From contig JBOZIK010000001.1 in NCBI GenBank assembly GCA_051453625.1, positions 109,524,273 through 109,581,644 of the forward strand: DNA of 57,372 nucleotides, written 5' to 3'. Made by a program: the position numbers and the translations under genes. Below the pieces are notes generated by a model. That model did no database searches. It saw only the letters and a program-made list of their open reading frames with translations, and was not told the DNA's origin. How positions within the stretch are numbered: position 1 is the first letter of the stretch; every line of letters starts with the position of its first letter. The stretch comes from Welwitschia mirabilis (taxonomy: Eukaryota; Gnetophyta; Gnetopsida; Welwitschiales). This document shows positions 44,094 to 54,517 of this stretch, in pieces.

Positions 44094-45326
44094 TGTTATA
44101 GTGTGAATTTGTGCAAATTTGAAGTCCTTTAGGTAAACCTGTAAATCAAATTACTTATAGAAAAACACACACTAGTATAGATGAAAGTTCAAATGAATGT
44201 CATAATCCTGACAAAGGCACTAGGCTCAGAGTTAGAGAATTGATTTCCAAAGGTATTTTTACTCTTTTTTATCTTTTAATAACTAAAAGTAAATAAAGAA
44301 GTAAAATGTAATGCAAAGTAAATGGAGATGAAATGAAAATAAAAATGGAATGAACCCTATTGGATACTAATCCTCCTATCACAATAACTAGCTTCTCTAT
44401 AGTTCAAACTAATTAAAAAGAGTACTTAACTTATTCCTAATTAACATGAACTATGAAATATACCAAATAGAATATGGAATGTAATGTGAAATGGAAATAA
44501 AATAAAAATGTAAATTTAAACTAACCATATTCAACTGTAATAAAGATCACTCTTATGATTTAAATGAATTACAGAATCATCACTTAAACTATAACCAACT
44601 TAAATCATAAGGCACATAAATATAATTAGAATGAAAAGAGTAATTATATTGATTCAAGAACTTTAGATCCCCTTATAAAAAGGTAGAAGTACCTTAATAG
44701 AAGAGACTCAACTTAACACCAAGGGAACTTCTCTTTATAGCTACTGGATGGACCTCTTATCCTTCAATCTTCTATCACAAGAATATTAGGTATAAAAGAT
44801 GAAAATAGAAATGAAGAAAGGAAAGGCTATTTATAGTTTTACATTGAAGGTATAGAAGCTCAATCCTAAAAGTCAAAAACAAAAGCCTAATAGCCCAAAT
44901 GGTTTGTTTGACCCCATTACAAAGATAATTTTATTTGACGATATAAAAACAACTATCATCCTGACTATTATGATGATGACAGAGGGGACATCACTCCATG
45001 TAGAAAGGCATTACAATCAACCCTGAAGCATTTTTCCATGTTAGTAGTGTTGTTGTCCTACTTATCATGGAGATGATAGAGGGGACAATAGGATTCCTTA
45101 TCTCCAATCTCAAAAGTAAATCAGTCTTCTTCATAGTAAATCCTTCTTTCAAGTTTTCAGTGTTAAAATAAACCTAAGAAACCTCCAAATATATTAAGAA
45201 TTTCATGTTCCAAGGATCATCCTATCAGATCTCCATAATCATTAGTATTTCATCCAAACTTGTATAAATGTCCTATAAAAGAACTCAAAATACACCATCA
45301 AATTTCTACAAATTGGCATCACAACA
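44094..45326 (-). repeat. 3' LTR of E3 (1233 bp)
   Basis: It begins TGTTATAGTGTGAATTTGTG and ends attggcatcacaaca on the plus strand. It pairs with 54518-56228 and shows the TATA box CTATAAATAG on the minus strand (44836-44827). The purine-rich minus-strand word ctacgtaggaggcta just inside (45341-45327) is the decayed polypurine tract. Confidence 0.87.
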
Positions 45327-47464
45327 TAGCCTCCTACGTAGCCTTATTAGTCCCTGACAAAGTGAGCAATTAACTATATTGTGAGCTAGTTTAACTAAAA
45401 ACATAACTTAGAAAAAATATAAATTATGTTTAATTTAATCATGTAGAAATAGATATCAAAAACCAATCAATTGATATAAATATTAAAATATTTCTAAGCC
45501 CAATATTTAATCATGTTACCCCAGAATGAATGAATGTCATACACATACATACAAAAAAACCTAAAATATAACATTAATAGCCTAAAGGATGATAATGTAT
45601 ATGCAAAATAGTGATAATGGACTAATGTAACGAATTTAAGTAGTGCTAATTTCGAAAGAATAATGTATTTAAGTTTATTAGTATAATCCATAATGGCAAA
45701 GGATAAGAGTAAATATAGAAATATTTTTACATGACCTAAAACATATCTATAAGAAAACTTTGTGAGAGCACTATTATACTCCTGTAAGATAAAGTCCATG
45801 AAATTTTATTCAATTAACATGAAATCTAATTCAAACAACTCATCATAGATATGTAACATGAAAGCTTAAAATATGATCATTTTAAATTTAAAATTTGTGC
45901 TTAATAATCATAGAAGAAAGCCCAAAAAATGTGTCCTACCCACCACTAGAAGAAACAAGGCATCCCAAATTGCACTAAAGGTAAAGAATAAGTGTCATCC
46001 CATCTATTGTGAGGATAACAGATGTGGGACGAAAATGATCAAATAATCTGTTTAAAAAGAAAAGACAAACTAGAAAATGCAAAAAGCAAGCAAACACATG
46101 AAAAACAAAGAAAAATGAGAAAGAAAATAGAAAGTAAAGAAATATCCTAACAAGCATGCCCATCATAGAGAGGAACTCATAAAGAAAGTGTGAGAATAAA
46201 AGGAATTCCATAAGAAGAAAAGAAGTACTGCTCAAATACTCCACAAATGTGCCCAAACTCAAGAAAAAGAAGAACTAAAACTCATCATATCATGAGATCC
46301 TATCAAAAAGAAAACATCATCCCTCTATAGAAACTAGGAAAGAAAATTAAAAAAAAACTAGGAAATGATTAGATTCACAACATTATGCTAAAAAGTATGG
46401 GAAATGACTTTGAAAAATCCAACAAAATAGCTATAAAAAATGAAAATGAATAACTAGGAATATCAAGGAGATTACTTTCCCTAAATTTGAATTTAACAAA
46501 TTTCCTTGACAATAATCATAAAATCACTTGACGAAAGATGCATGATAATATGTAAAACTTATAAAGTACCACTCAAGTAGGAAATAACTATGATGATGTC
46601 AAGTATGTCTAATGTTATCAAACAATAATGAGATAAGGAGCTGTTAGAATAGGAACTTATAAGATACCATATCAAAACAACATTGGAATTCAAAAAAGTA
46701 GAGTAATCATATGGAAATACTATAAAAAAATAAATAAAATAAAGAAAATGAGTCTATAAAATAAGCAATGTTTCTAATGACATCAAGGACATCATTGAAC
46801 TTGTAGCCTTAAAGTACAATTTATTCTACCATGATGAGGGAAGTGCAATCATTTTCAGAGGAGTAAGGACCCACATAACATGGACAACTAACAATGGAGT
46901 TTTTATAGCTACCATATCGCACTATTAAAGGCCACTCTTAGGAAAATTTACTTAAATGTGCTTATGATAGGACATCATAGTGACTATGTTTTTAATTATA
47001 GAATATGGAAGAGCATGAGCTTTATTCTTATTTTCTTTACACAAGCAAGGGCAGGGCAGGTAGGCAATAGCATGTTGTCAGGCCTATCAATTAGGTAGAC
47101 TAGATGACACATGGCTTTGATCATAGCGGTCCTTTTTTTTTTTTTGTGGAAATGACATTCCACATGACTAGGTACTAATGAGAACAAAAGTGAAGTAACA
47201 GATGAATAATAAAGTAAGAACATGCAAAAATAACTAATTACTTACACAAATGAAAGATAACAAAATAACCAAGGCATATTCCTTAAAAATGAAGTTCATA
47301 GACATACAAATGTCTAAAGATTGGATGAAGCCAATCTTATAATCTAAATACCCAAGTAAAATATTATTAATCATAAAAACTTTATAAGTAAATGCATCTT
47401 GTTAAGTGTAAAAATATTCAAGTGATAACATAATGTTTAACTAAAGAATGAGTTAAGAAGGAAT
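45327..47464 (-). other. Long 3' UTR of E3
   Basis: About 2.1 kb, conserved in outline with E1 and E2 UTRs (tagcctt..tagtccctgacaaa at 45327 on; catgatgagggaagtgcaat at 46832). Minus-strand open frames 45494-45799, 45975-46262 and 46996-47223 encode Phe/Leu-rich or low-complexity peptides, have no counterpart in the sister copies, and are not supported as genes. Confidence 0.6.
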
Positions 47465-48476
47465 TTAGACAATAATAAGAGGAAGATTCTCCTCATTGAG
47501 AGGGGATTTCAAAATGAGTGCTTTTATCATGTTCATAGTTTCATTAGAAGATGATTCATAAATTTTTAACCTTTGGCCATTAATGTTTTGAATTTTCCAA
47601 GTGTTTGGATTTGAGATTTCAATTGAGCCATTTGAATGTAATTTTTCTATAAGATAAAGACCTAACCATTTAGAAGTTAACTTATTAAGCAAAAGGTGTA
47701 CTTTGGTGTTATATAGAGGGATAAGTTAACCAGATTCAAACTGCTTATGAATAATCTTTTTATCATGTCTGAAATTGATTTGAGCCTTATGAACGAGTTG
47801 ATGATGTAAAGCATGAGCAGTTTTTCATCTAAATGGTTAAGTTGGGCCAATCAAGTTTTAAGGTTTTCATTCAAATCCACAAGATTAAGTTAATGGGTGG
47901 ATCGCTAAGAGTTATAAGAAACATCTACCAGTGAAATACAACTTTCTCTCTACATAAGTTTACATGGTGAGAAACCTAAAGATTTATGCCAAGTAGTACA
48001 GTAAGCCCAAAGAACATCATTAAGTTTAGAAGACCATGTTTTCCTATTGACAGAGACTAATTTCTAAAGCATCTTTTTGATTTCTCTATTTGTGTTTTCA
48101 TCTTGGCTATTAGTTTGAGGATGATAGGTACATGCAATTCTATGTTTAACATCAATGGATAAAAGAAGTTTTTGAAAAAGGTAATTAATGAAATGAGTTT
48201 CCTAATCACTGATGATAATCTTTAATAATATGAGTTTTAACAAAGTTACAAATGATTAAGGCATCATTTTTGATAGTAGGAATAGCTTCCACCCACTTAA
48301 TGACATAATTAATACCTATAAAGTTAATTTTCTAGTAATTAAAAGGTTCACATTCAAGTATAGATTTAAGGGGCATATCGTAAAAATGCTTTACGCTACC
48401 ATAACATTGACGTACATTACACCTTCTAGAAAAGTCATATACATTCTTAAAAAGAGTAGGCCAATAAAAACTAGAG
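47383..48476 (-). pseudogene. Extra copy of integrase core/C-terminus plus UTR edge in E3
   Basis: It matches 48590-49720 in the same orientation. The open stretch 47692-47465 carries NKLTSKWLGLYLIEKLHSNG and SIEISNPNT with GQRLKIYE, the GPY/F-like integrase tail. Upstream, a core remnant (equivalent to the HPQTNxQxExxNRE helix) is seen around 48060-48150. The upstream end is cut by the 100-N gap at 48477. Identity to the second copy is around 80% by eye, so the duplication is old, or two copies recombined. Confidence 0.7.
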
Positions 48477-48576
48477 NNNNNNNNNNNNNNNNNNNNNNNN
48501 NNNNNNNNNNNNNNNNNNNNNNNNNNNNNNNNNNNNNNNNNNNNNNNNNNNNNNNNNNNNNNNNNNNNNNNNNNNN
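48477..48576. other. Assembly gap (100 N) between the two integrase copies
   Basis: Exactly 100 N, so probably of unknown size. It lies at the junction of the tandem copies; frames across it are artefacts. Confidence 0.99.
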
Positions 48577-49985
48577 AAATACATAAGTGAAGTTGAAAAT
48601 ATTCAAGTGATAACGTGATGTTTACCTAAGAAATGAGTTAAGAATAAATTTAGATAATGACAAAAGTAAGGTCCTCCTCATTAAGAGGGGCTTCCAAAAT
48701 AAGTAATTCTTTTATGTTCAAGGTTTCATCAGAAGCTGAATCATAAATTTTTAACCTTTGTCCATTAACTTTTTGAATTTCTCTCGTGTTTAGATTAGAG
48801 ATTTTAAATGAGCCATTTAAATGTACTTTTCCTATGAGATAAGGACCTAACCATTTACAAGTTAACTTGTTGTATAAAAGGTGTACTTGAGTGTTATACA
48901 AAAGGACAAGTTGAATAGGTCCAAATTGCTTATGAATAATCTTTTTATCATGTCTGAACTTGGTTTGAGCTTTATGAATTAGTTTACAATGTAAAGCATG
49001 AGTATGTTTTTCATCTAAATGGTCAAGATGGGCTAATTAAATTCTAAGATTTTCATTGAAATTTATAAGATTAAGTTGATGATTGGATTGATAAGGATTA
49101 TAGCAAACATTAACTAGCAAAACACAAACTTTTTTGTACATAAGTTCATATGGTGAGAAACCTAGAGAGTTATGCCAAGTAGTATGATAGGCCCAAAGAA
49201 CATTATGAAGTTTAAAGGACCATGTTTTCCTATTAATATAGACTAATTTTTAAAACATATTTTTAATTTCTCTATTTGCATTTTTAGCTTGACCATTGGT
49301 TTGAGGGTGATAAGCACATGCAATTCTATGTTTAACTCTAATGGATAAAAGAAGTTTTTAAAAAAGGTAATTAATGAAATGAGTTTCCTGACTACTAATA
49401 ATAATTCGTGAAAAATAAAAACATTGAAAGATATGAATTTGAACAAAATTACAAATGGTTTAGGCATCATTTTTGGTAGTAGGAATACCTTCTACCCACT
49501 TAGTAACATAATCAACTATAACAAAGATATAATTTTTGTCATGAGAAGGTGGCATAATTAGGACTACAAAGTCAATTTCCTAATAATCAAAAGGTGCAAA
49601 TTCAAGTATAGGATTGAGGTGCATATCTTGAGAATGAGTTAGGGGACCATAATGTTAACATGCATCACACCTTTTAGAAAAGTTAAATGAATTCTTGAAA
49701 AAGAGTAGGCCAATAAAAACTAAAGTGAAGAATTTTCATGATGATCTTTTAACCACTAAATTATTACAAACATACTCCACCATGATAAAGTTTTAGGATT
49801 TCTAAGTTTTTCCACTTAGGTACACATTTACACATGATTTAATCATTGTAATGTCTATAAAGATGAGGTTAATTCCAATCATAGTCACTGATCCTATGGA
49901 GAAAATATTTACATTGGTTATGGTTTCAATGCTAAGAATTCTTCATTGTAATAAGGTAGTTTATAGTATTATCATATCAAGGAGT
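48577..49985 (-). pseudogene. Integrase of E3
   Basis: The C-terminal module 48901-48650 is open (NKLTCKWLGPYLIGKVHLNG, GQRLKIYDSASDE). Core pieces follow to the right (a helix with INREI-like residues near 49260-49300, frame 49470-49243). The HHCC linker region reads WKNLEILKLYHGGVC (49815-49770), and before it SDYDWNPHLYRH-like residues (49885) and LYAISSTHITPWYDN-like residues (about 49985), the segment joining RNase H to integrase in this family. Confidence 0.75.
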
Positions 49986-50079
49986 TATATGAGTAGAAGA
50001 TATAGCATAAAGTTGCTCAATCGCAAAGAGTTATTCATTTAGAAAAAAATCATTTATGGGAAGTTTATCATGAGAGAAA

Positions 50080-50490
50080 GAAAGTCAAGATAGATGATGG
50101 ATAATACTGTTATGTTTTCTAGCCTTATTAATGATGGTAAAATTGAATTTTTTCATGAGAAGAATCCATCTAATAAGTCTATCACTAGAGTTATTTTTAG
50201 TCATAAGATAGTAGATGGCTACATGATCTATATAAAAATTAATGTAAAGGCTAAGAAGATATTATCGAAGATGATCTAAGTAAAAGATAATGATAAGTAT
50301 TTCTCTTTTGGTACTAGTGTAGTTGGATTGGGTATGGAACAAAGTTTTACTAAGATAAGATATAAATTTAAAATAATTTTAATACTTTTAGCTAAGAACA
50401 CCACCCACAGCAATATTGCTTACATCACACATAAGTTCAAAATCATTACTCTAATTGAGACCCATGATAATAGGTTTAGAAGGGATGTTT
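50080..50490 (-). pseudogene. RNase H of E3
   Basis: Minus-strand frame from about 50460: FELMCDVSNIAVGGVLS, with the first catalytic Asp kept, then YFKFISYLSKTLFHTQ, NYTSTKREILIIIFYLDHLR, NFYIDHVAIYYLM, where the TDH-type Asp is kept, and RLIRWILLMKKFNF. It has few stops and is among the better preserved domains. Plus-strand open frames 49851-50516 are its mirror and are not genes. Confidence 0.8.
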
Positions 50491-50519
50491 TTTTAAGAGT
50501 TTCAAATGAAAATTAACAT

Positions 50520-51400
50520 GAATCATTCCAATCAAATTTAACATCTTTTTTAAGTAAGTAGTGAAGTGGTTTGTAAATTTTGGTATAATCATTAACAAAA
50601 CATTGATATAAACTAGCATGACCAAGGAAAGATAAAATTTTTTTGACATTAGTTGGAGGGCTAAGGTTCTTAATGATATAAACTTTTATGGGATTTATCT
50701 TAATCCCTTCTTTTGAAATGTGGTGACCTAAGATAATTCCATGATTGACAAAGAGAAAACTCTTTTCCTAACTCAAGTGTAAACCACTCTCAATACATTG
50801 ATCTAGGACTTTCTATAATTTCTTCATGGTTTATTCAAATGTATCACCAAATATGGAGATGTTATCCATAAAAATTTTAATAGAATCCTCTATCATGTTA
50901 GAAAAGATTCCTATCATAGCTCATTAAAAGGTTTTAGGGGCATTGCAAAGTTCAAAGTGCATTCATCTAAAAGTAAAGATTCCAAAGGGTGAGGTGAAAT
51001 TTATTTTATCTTGATTTTTAATTGTAATACAAATTTGATTATATCCACTATACCCATCAAGAAAATAGTAGAAGGCATGACCTTGGATTCTATCAAGTAC
51101 TTGACCAACAAATGGTAAAGGGAAATGATCTTTTTTTAGTAACCTCATTATGTATTCTAAAATTAATGCATATTCTTAATTTTGCCCCTTTCTTTAGAAC
51201 TAATATTAAAGAGCTAATTCACTCACTATTGGATATGGCATATATGATTCTAGCATAATGGTTTCATCTTTAACAATTTATTTAAAGATTAGGTTAAGCC
51301 TTATTTGGGGCTATCTAATAGGTTTAACATTATCTTTTAGGTAAATATTATATTAAACTATGGAAAGAGGAATGCTAGCTAAGTCTTTATGTGTCAAAGC
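50520..51400 (-). pseudogene. Reverse transcriptase of E3
   Basis: Landmarks on the minus strand, right to left, are YLKDNVKPIRQPQIRLNLIF (about 51350), an open stretch 51148-50963 with KKDHFPLPFVGQVLDRI and YYFLDGYSGYNQI, LCNAPKTF, then the active site at 50872-50861 reading Phe-Met-Asp-Asn (family MDD): the second Asp is Asn. The thumb follows with LGHHISKEGIKINPIK and FLGHASLYQCFVNDYTK. The wording is typical of plant Athila/Tat-like RT. Confidence 0.85.
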
Positions 51401-51869
51401 AAAGGAATTTTCTTTTAAAGTTAAGAGATAGATCAAGTTTGATTCTTATTGAGAAGTAACAAGGTCACTAATTATCAGGGGTTTTATTTGATTTATAAAT
51501 AAAAAAATATATTTTAAACCTTAGGGTAATTTCTTAAGTTCAAGGTTAAAATTTTCAGCTATTATCTCATCTATCATGGAAATGATAGAAATGGAATGAC
51601 ACTTTACAAAAAGTTTTGTTACTAAGTAAAAATGTTGAGTTTCTTCTCAGTCAGTGTGTTATTCATCCCTAGACTTAAGATAGTGTGTTTCAATGAGATT
51701 ATCATATAATGTTTGCTCATGTAGCATGATCAATCTCTCCTTAATTGGTTAATGTTTTGAAAATAAGGTTGGTTTTAGTTCATCTTCAAGGTTAAACTAA
51801 GTTCCTATGTTCTTTTTAGTAGCATCAAAAACTCTAATGATAAATTGTTTATTGCCAAAATAACATCCC
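51401..51869 (-). pseudogene. Protease-RT linker of E3
   Basis: Readable but unclassified pieces such as MIDEIIAENFNLELKKLP (about 51570) correspond in place to the acidic linker between protease and RT in this family. Several stops. Confidence 0.45.
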
Positions 51870-52230
51870 ATCGTCCCAGATCATGTGTCAACGATACAAT
51901 GAATAGTTGCACAAAAGGCTCTTTCTCTCAATGTTGACAAATCTTTGGGTAAAAAGCTTCCTGAATTTAGATAACTAAGTCCATGATAATTCCTAATGAT
52001 TTCTTGATTTAGGTATCAGCCAATTACAAGATAATTTGTATAGGTTCTATTCTATTTTCCAACCAAAATCTCTTACATATGTAAAGATACATGATGATTA
52101 CACTTGCTCTTATTTCAATTAAAGCTTTTTAAATTCTTTTGTTTTCTTCTAAGGTAAAAATCATAGTAGTAGCTTTAGGGTTTTTGAATTTAGAACACTT
52201 TTTCATGACTAAGTTGGAAAGAGATTAAGA
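51870..52230 (-). pseudogene. Aspartic protease of E3
   Basis: The frame reads FKNPKATTMIFTLEENKRI (about 52185), then ALIEIRASVIIMYLYICKRF, where the family has the catalytic DLGASIN-type loop. The catalytic Asp is Glu and the Gly is Arg. LENRIEPIQIIL and a KKSLGIIMDLVI stretch follow. E1 shares the Arg at the Gly position, which suggests both derive from an already altered source or suffered the same G-to-A change. Confidence 0.65.
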
Positions 52231-52452
52231 GAAAAAAATTACTAAGAATGATACATTTTTGTTTTCTTCTTACTAAGTCCTTCTACAACTTAGAATATTT
52301 AGAATTTTCTTGCAAGATTTTCTAAAAAGGCAAGTTTATGTTTACCTCTTGCATTAAATTTTTTAAGTCTTTATCAAAAGTAGGATTTGTATTCAATCAA
52401 TCAAGCTAATAACTGGATGGTTTTGTTTTCTTGTGAGGCATTTTTAGTGGAG

Positions 52453-52462
52453 NNNNNNNNNN
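52453..52462. other. Short assembly gap (10 N)
   Basis: Ten N in the gag tail of E3. Confidence 0.99.
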
Positions 52463-52479
52463 GATATTAATGGAAATTT

Positions 52480-54060
52480 GTATAAATCCAAGATTTTTAC
52501 ATCATCCTCTTCATTTATTTCATTTTTTTTAGAATTTAAAACCTCATGAGTAGGAGGTGTTATATCATTTTCACTTTGTGTTACTACCATCAAATCTTTC
52601 TTAGCTTTATTTGAGTTGGGTAAAGGTTGAGATGTAAGAGAACCTTATAGTCTTTGATTGGTAAGCATTGTTTGTTGGAGCACATTTACTAAGTTTTTAA
52701 TGTTTCTATTAGTTTTTTCTTATACTTTTCTCATCTCTTCTATGGATTATCTGAGTGGATCATTCTAATTTTGTTAAAAATTAGGTTAAAAGTTGGATTT
52801 TTTAAATTTATTTTTAAAAGGTATTCATTGAGATTATCCAGTGAATCTTTGTTGAAATTATGATTGGATTTTAAAATTAGGCATTCTTTAGTTGAAAGCA
52901 CAAACTTCCTCAAACATTCATTTCTTACAAGTTGGTAATAAAGGACACTCTTTATTTGGATGAGATTTATCTTCACAAATTTCATAATTTGAAGTTTAGT
53001 TTTCGTTCTTTGCTACTTTTACATCAATTGTTATTTGTGTATATTTCTCTAAAGTAATAGTAAAATCTTTGATCAAGTTTATTGAGTCCTCTCTTTCTTT
53101 TTCCTTGTCATGTTTAACTTCCTTTAAATCCTTTAAGATTTTGCACATAGTTTAATTTTCTTTAGTGGATTTAGGAGAAGTTTGGATTATTTCTATAAGA
53201 TTATCCAATACACTTCATGCTTCTTCTGAGACTAAGTTCAACAAGTTGCCTCTAATCCACTGTAGAAACAATGAACTAGCTCTTTTTTATGAGATTCATC
53301 AATAAGGTTGGAATGACTAGCTATGATAAAATGTTCATAAGCTATTGCATAATCCTCATGGAGTTGTTGTTGAAAATTGGTTACCTTCTTTCTTTTTTTT
53401 TAATATAATTTTTACTTAAAAATCATTTGATAAATACTTCCTACACTTAACTCTAAGATTTAAGACTTTTACATGGAATAGTTTTAAGCTAAATTTTTTC
53501 TCGTCTTATAAGTGTGACTAGAAAGATAAGCATGTAGATATAATTACTAATATGTTTTGTCCATTCCCCAAGGTAAGCACAAGTTATTAAATGTCAGCTA
53601 AATGTTGGAAAGAGTCTTCCTTAGATTCCCCTAAAAAAGTTAGATATGCACTTAATTATACATCATCTTTGAGAGGCAAATTAAAGGCATTTTGAATTTT
53701 ATATTTTATATTAGCAATTAAATATCTAAGAGTAGCATATACATTTGAGGAAAAAGTTTTTATTATGTTTGGGATATTAGATGAAACAACTTGCTCTTAT
53801 TTTTACAAAGATTTTAATCATTTGACATATTTAAAGTAGAAATAACATGATCTACTTCTATACTATAATTTTCTTTTGAAAAATTTAATTCTAAAACAAT
53901 AAAAGTAAAAAAATCTTCTTCTTTAATTCTAGAAATTTACATACCTAGAATGTGCGTACTTGGATTTAGCTCAAAGTTGAATAATCCTTTTCTAATGTTT
54001 TATTTGATTAAGTTCTATTTTCACTGATATTTTATCTTCTTACCAGAATTCACCATATCC
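52480..54060 (-). pseudogene. gag: Gag of E3, decayed
   Basis: Possible start Met at about 54062 just after the leader. The conserved early block SSNVYATLRYLIANIKYKIQ then NAFNLPLKDD and SFQHLADI (53770-53590) matches E0 and E1. The capsid core is NFQQQLHEDYAIAYEHF and KELVHCFYSGLEA (53370-53240). The zinc knuckle at about 52985-52945 reads YEICEDKSHPNKEC, with the first Cys changed to Tyr, followed by CPLLPTCKK. The coiled-coil tail (SIEEMRKVYEKTNRNIKNLV, 52740-52690) and acidic end (NEEDDVK) follow. The open frame 52985-52740 is out of phase with the true one. Confidence 0.75.
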
Positions 54061-54099
54061 CTCCATGCTTAAACAATAAATAAAAGAATGAAATAAAAA

Positions 54100-54410
54100 A
54101 TAATAGACTATCATCCACCTGGTCATGGAGACAATAGGAAGGATGATGATCATAGTGATAAAAAACTAAACACAAAAAACTATTGCAAAAGATGAAAAAC
54201 TAGACTATTATCTAGGCTATCATGGGGATGACAAGGAAGATAACAACAACTTTATTATCATACTATAAATAAGAGAAAAATTACAAAATAAAAAATCAAT
54301 TTTAAAATTGTGAAGCTATCATGCCCAATGTTATTGGGATGACAAAAAGGATAACAAGTACTAAAAACTATGGAAAATAAAAAATTGCTGAAATAAACCT
54401 ATCCTAAAAA
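54100..54410 (-). repeat. Leader tandem modules of E3 with GTCATC/GATGAC inverted repeats
   Basis: Three modules spaced about 100 bp: tatcatccacctggtcatgg (54112), gctatcatggggatgacaag (54207) and gctatcatgcccaatgttat (54306) followed by tgggatgac. Each is followed by A-rich filler with ctaaaaactat-like words. Similar modules lie in the E2 leader and in LTRs. Confidence 0.55.
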
Positions 54411-54497
54411 AATATAGCATTGATTCAAATAAATAACTTACATATAAATTCAAGGTACCTATTTGTTTAGTGACAATTATCCAACTTCTGGTGTCCT

Positions 54498-54514
54498 TCC
54501 TCAGCATGATGCTA
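54498..54514 (-). promoter_or_regulatory. tRNA-Asp-type primer binding site of E3 (degenerate)
   Basis: TCCTCAGCATGATGCTA against the complement of the canonical site: one base deleted, and all other differences transitions. It lies 3 bases from the LTR edge. Confidence 0.75.
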
Positions 54515-54517
54515 AAA

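Noticed and set aside
45975-46262. Phe/Leu-rich minus-strand frame resembling a membrane protein
   Set aside because: It lies in the E3 3' UTR, where A-rich plus sequence gives Phe/Leu codons in reverse, and there is no counterpart in E1 or E2.
49851-50516. Plus-strand, same-frame open stretches (220 codons with few stops) inside E3, at first a candidate inserted gene
   Set aside because: Reading the minus strand gives a collinear RNase H and RNase H-integrase linker of the family (CDVS, LSKTL, YIDH blocks). The plus frames are its mirror.
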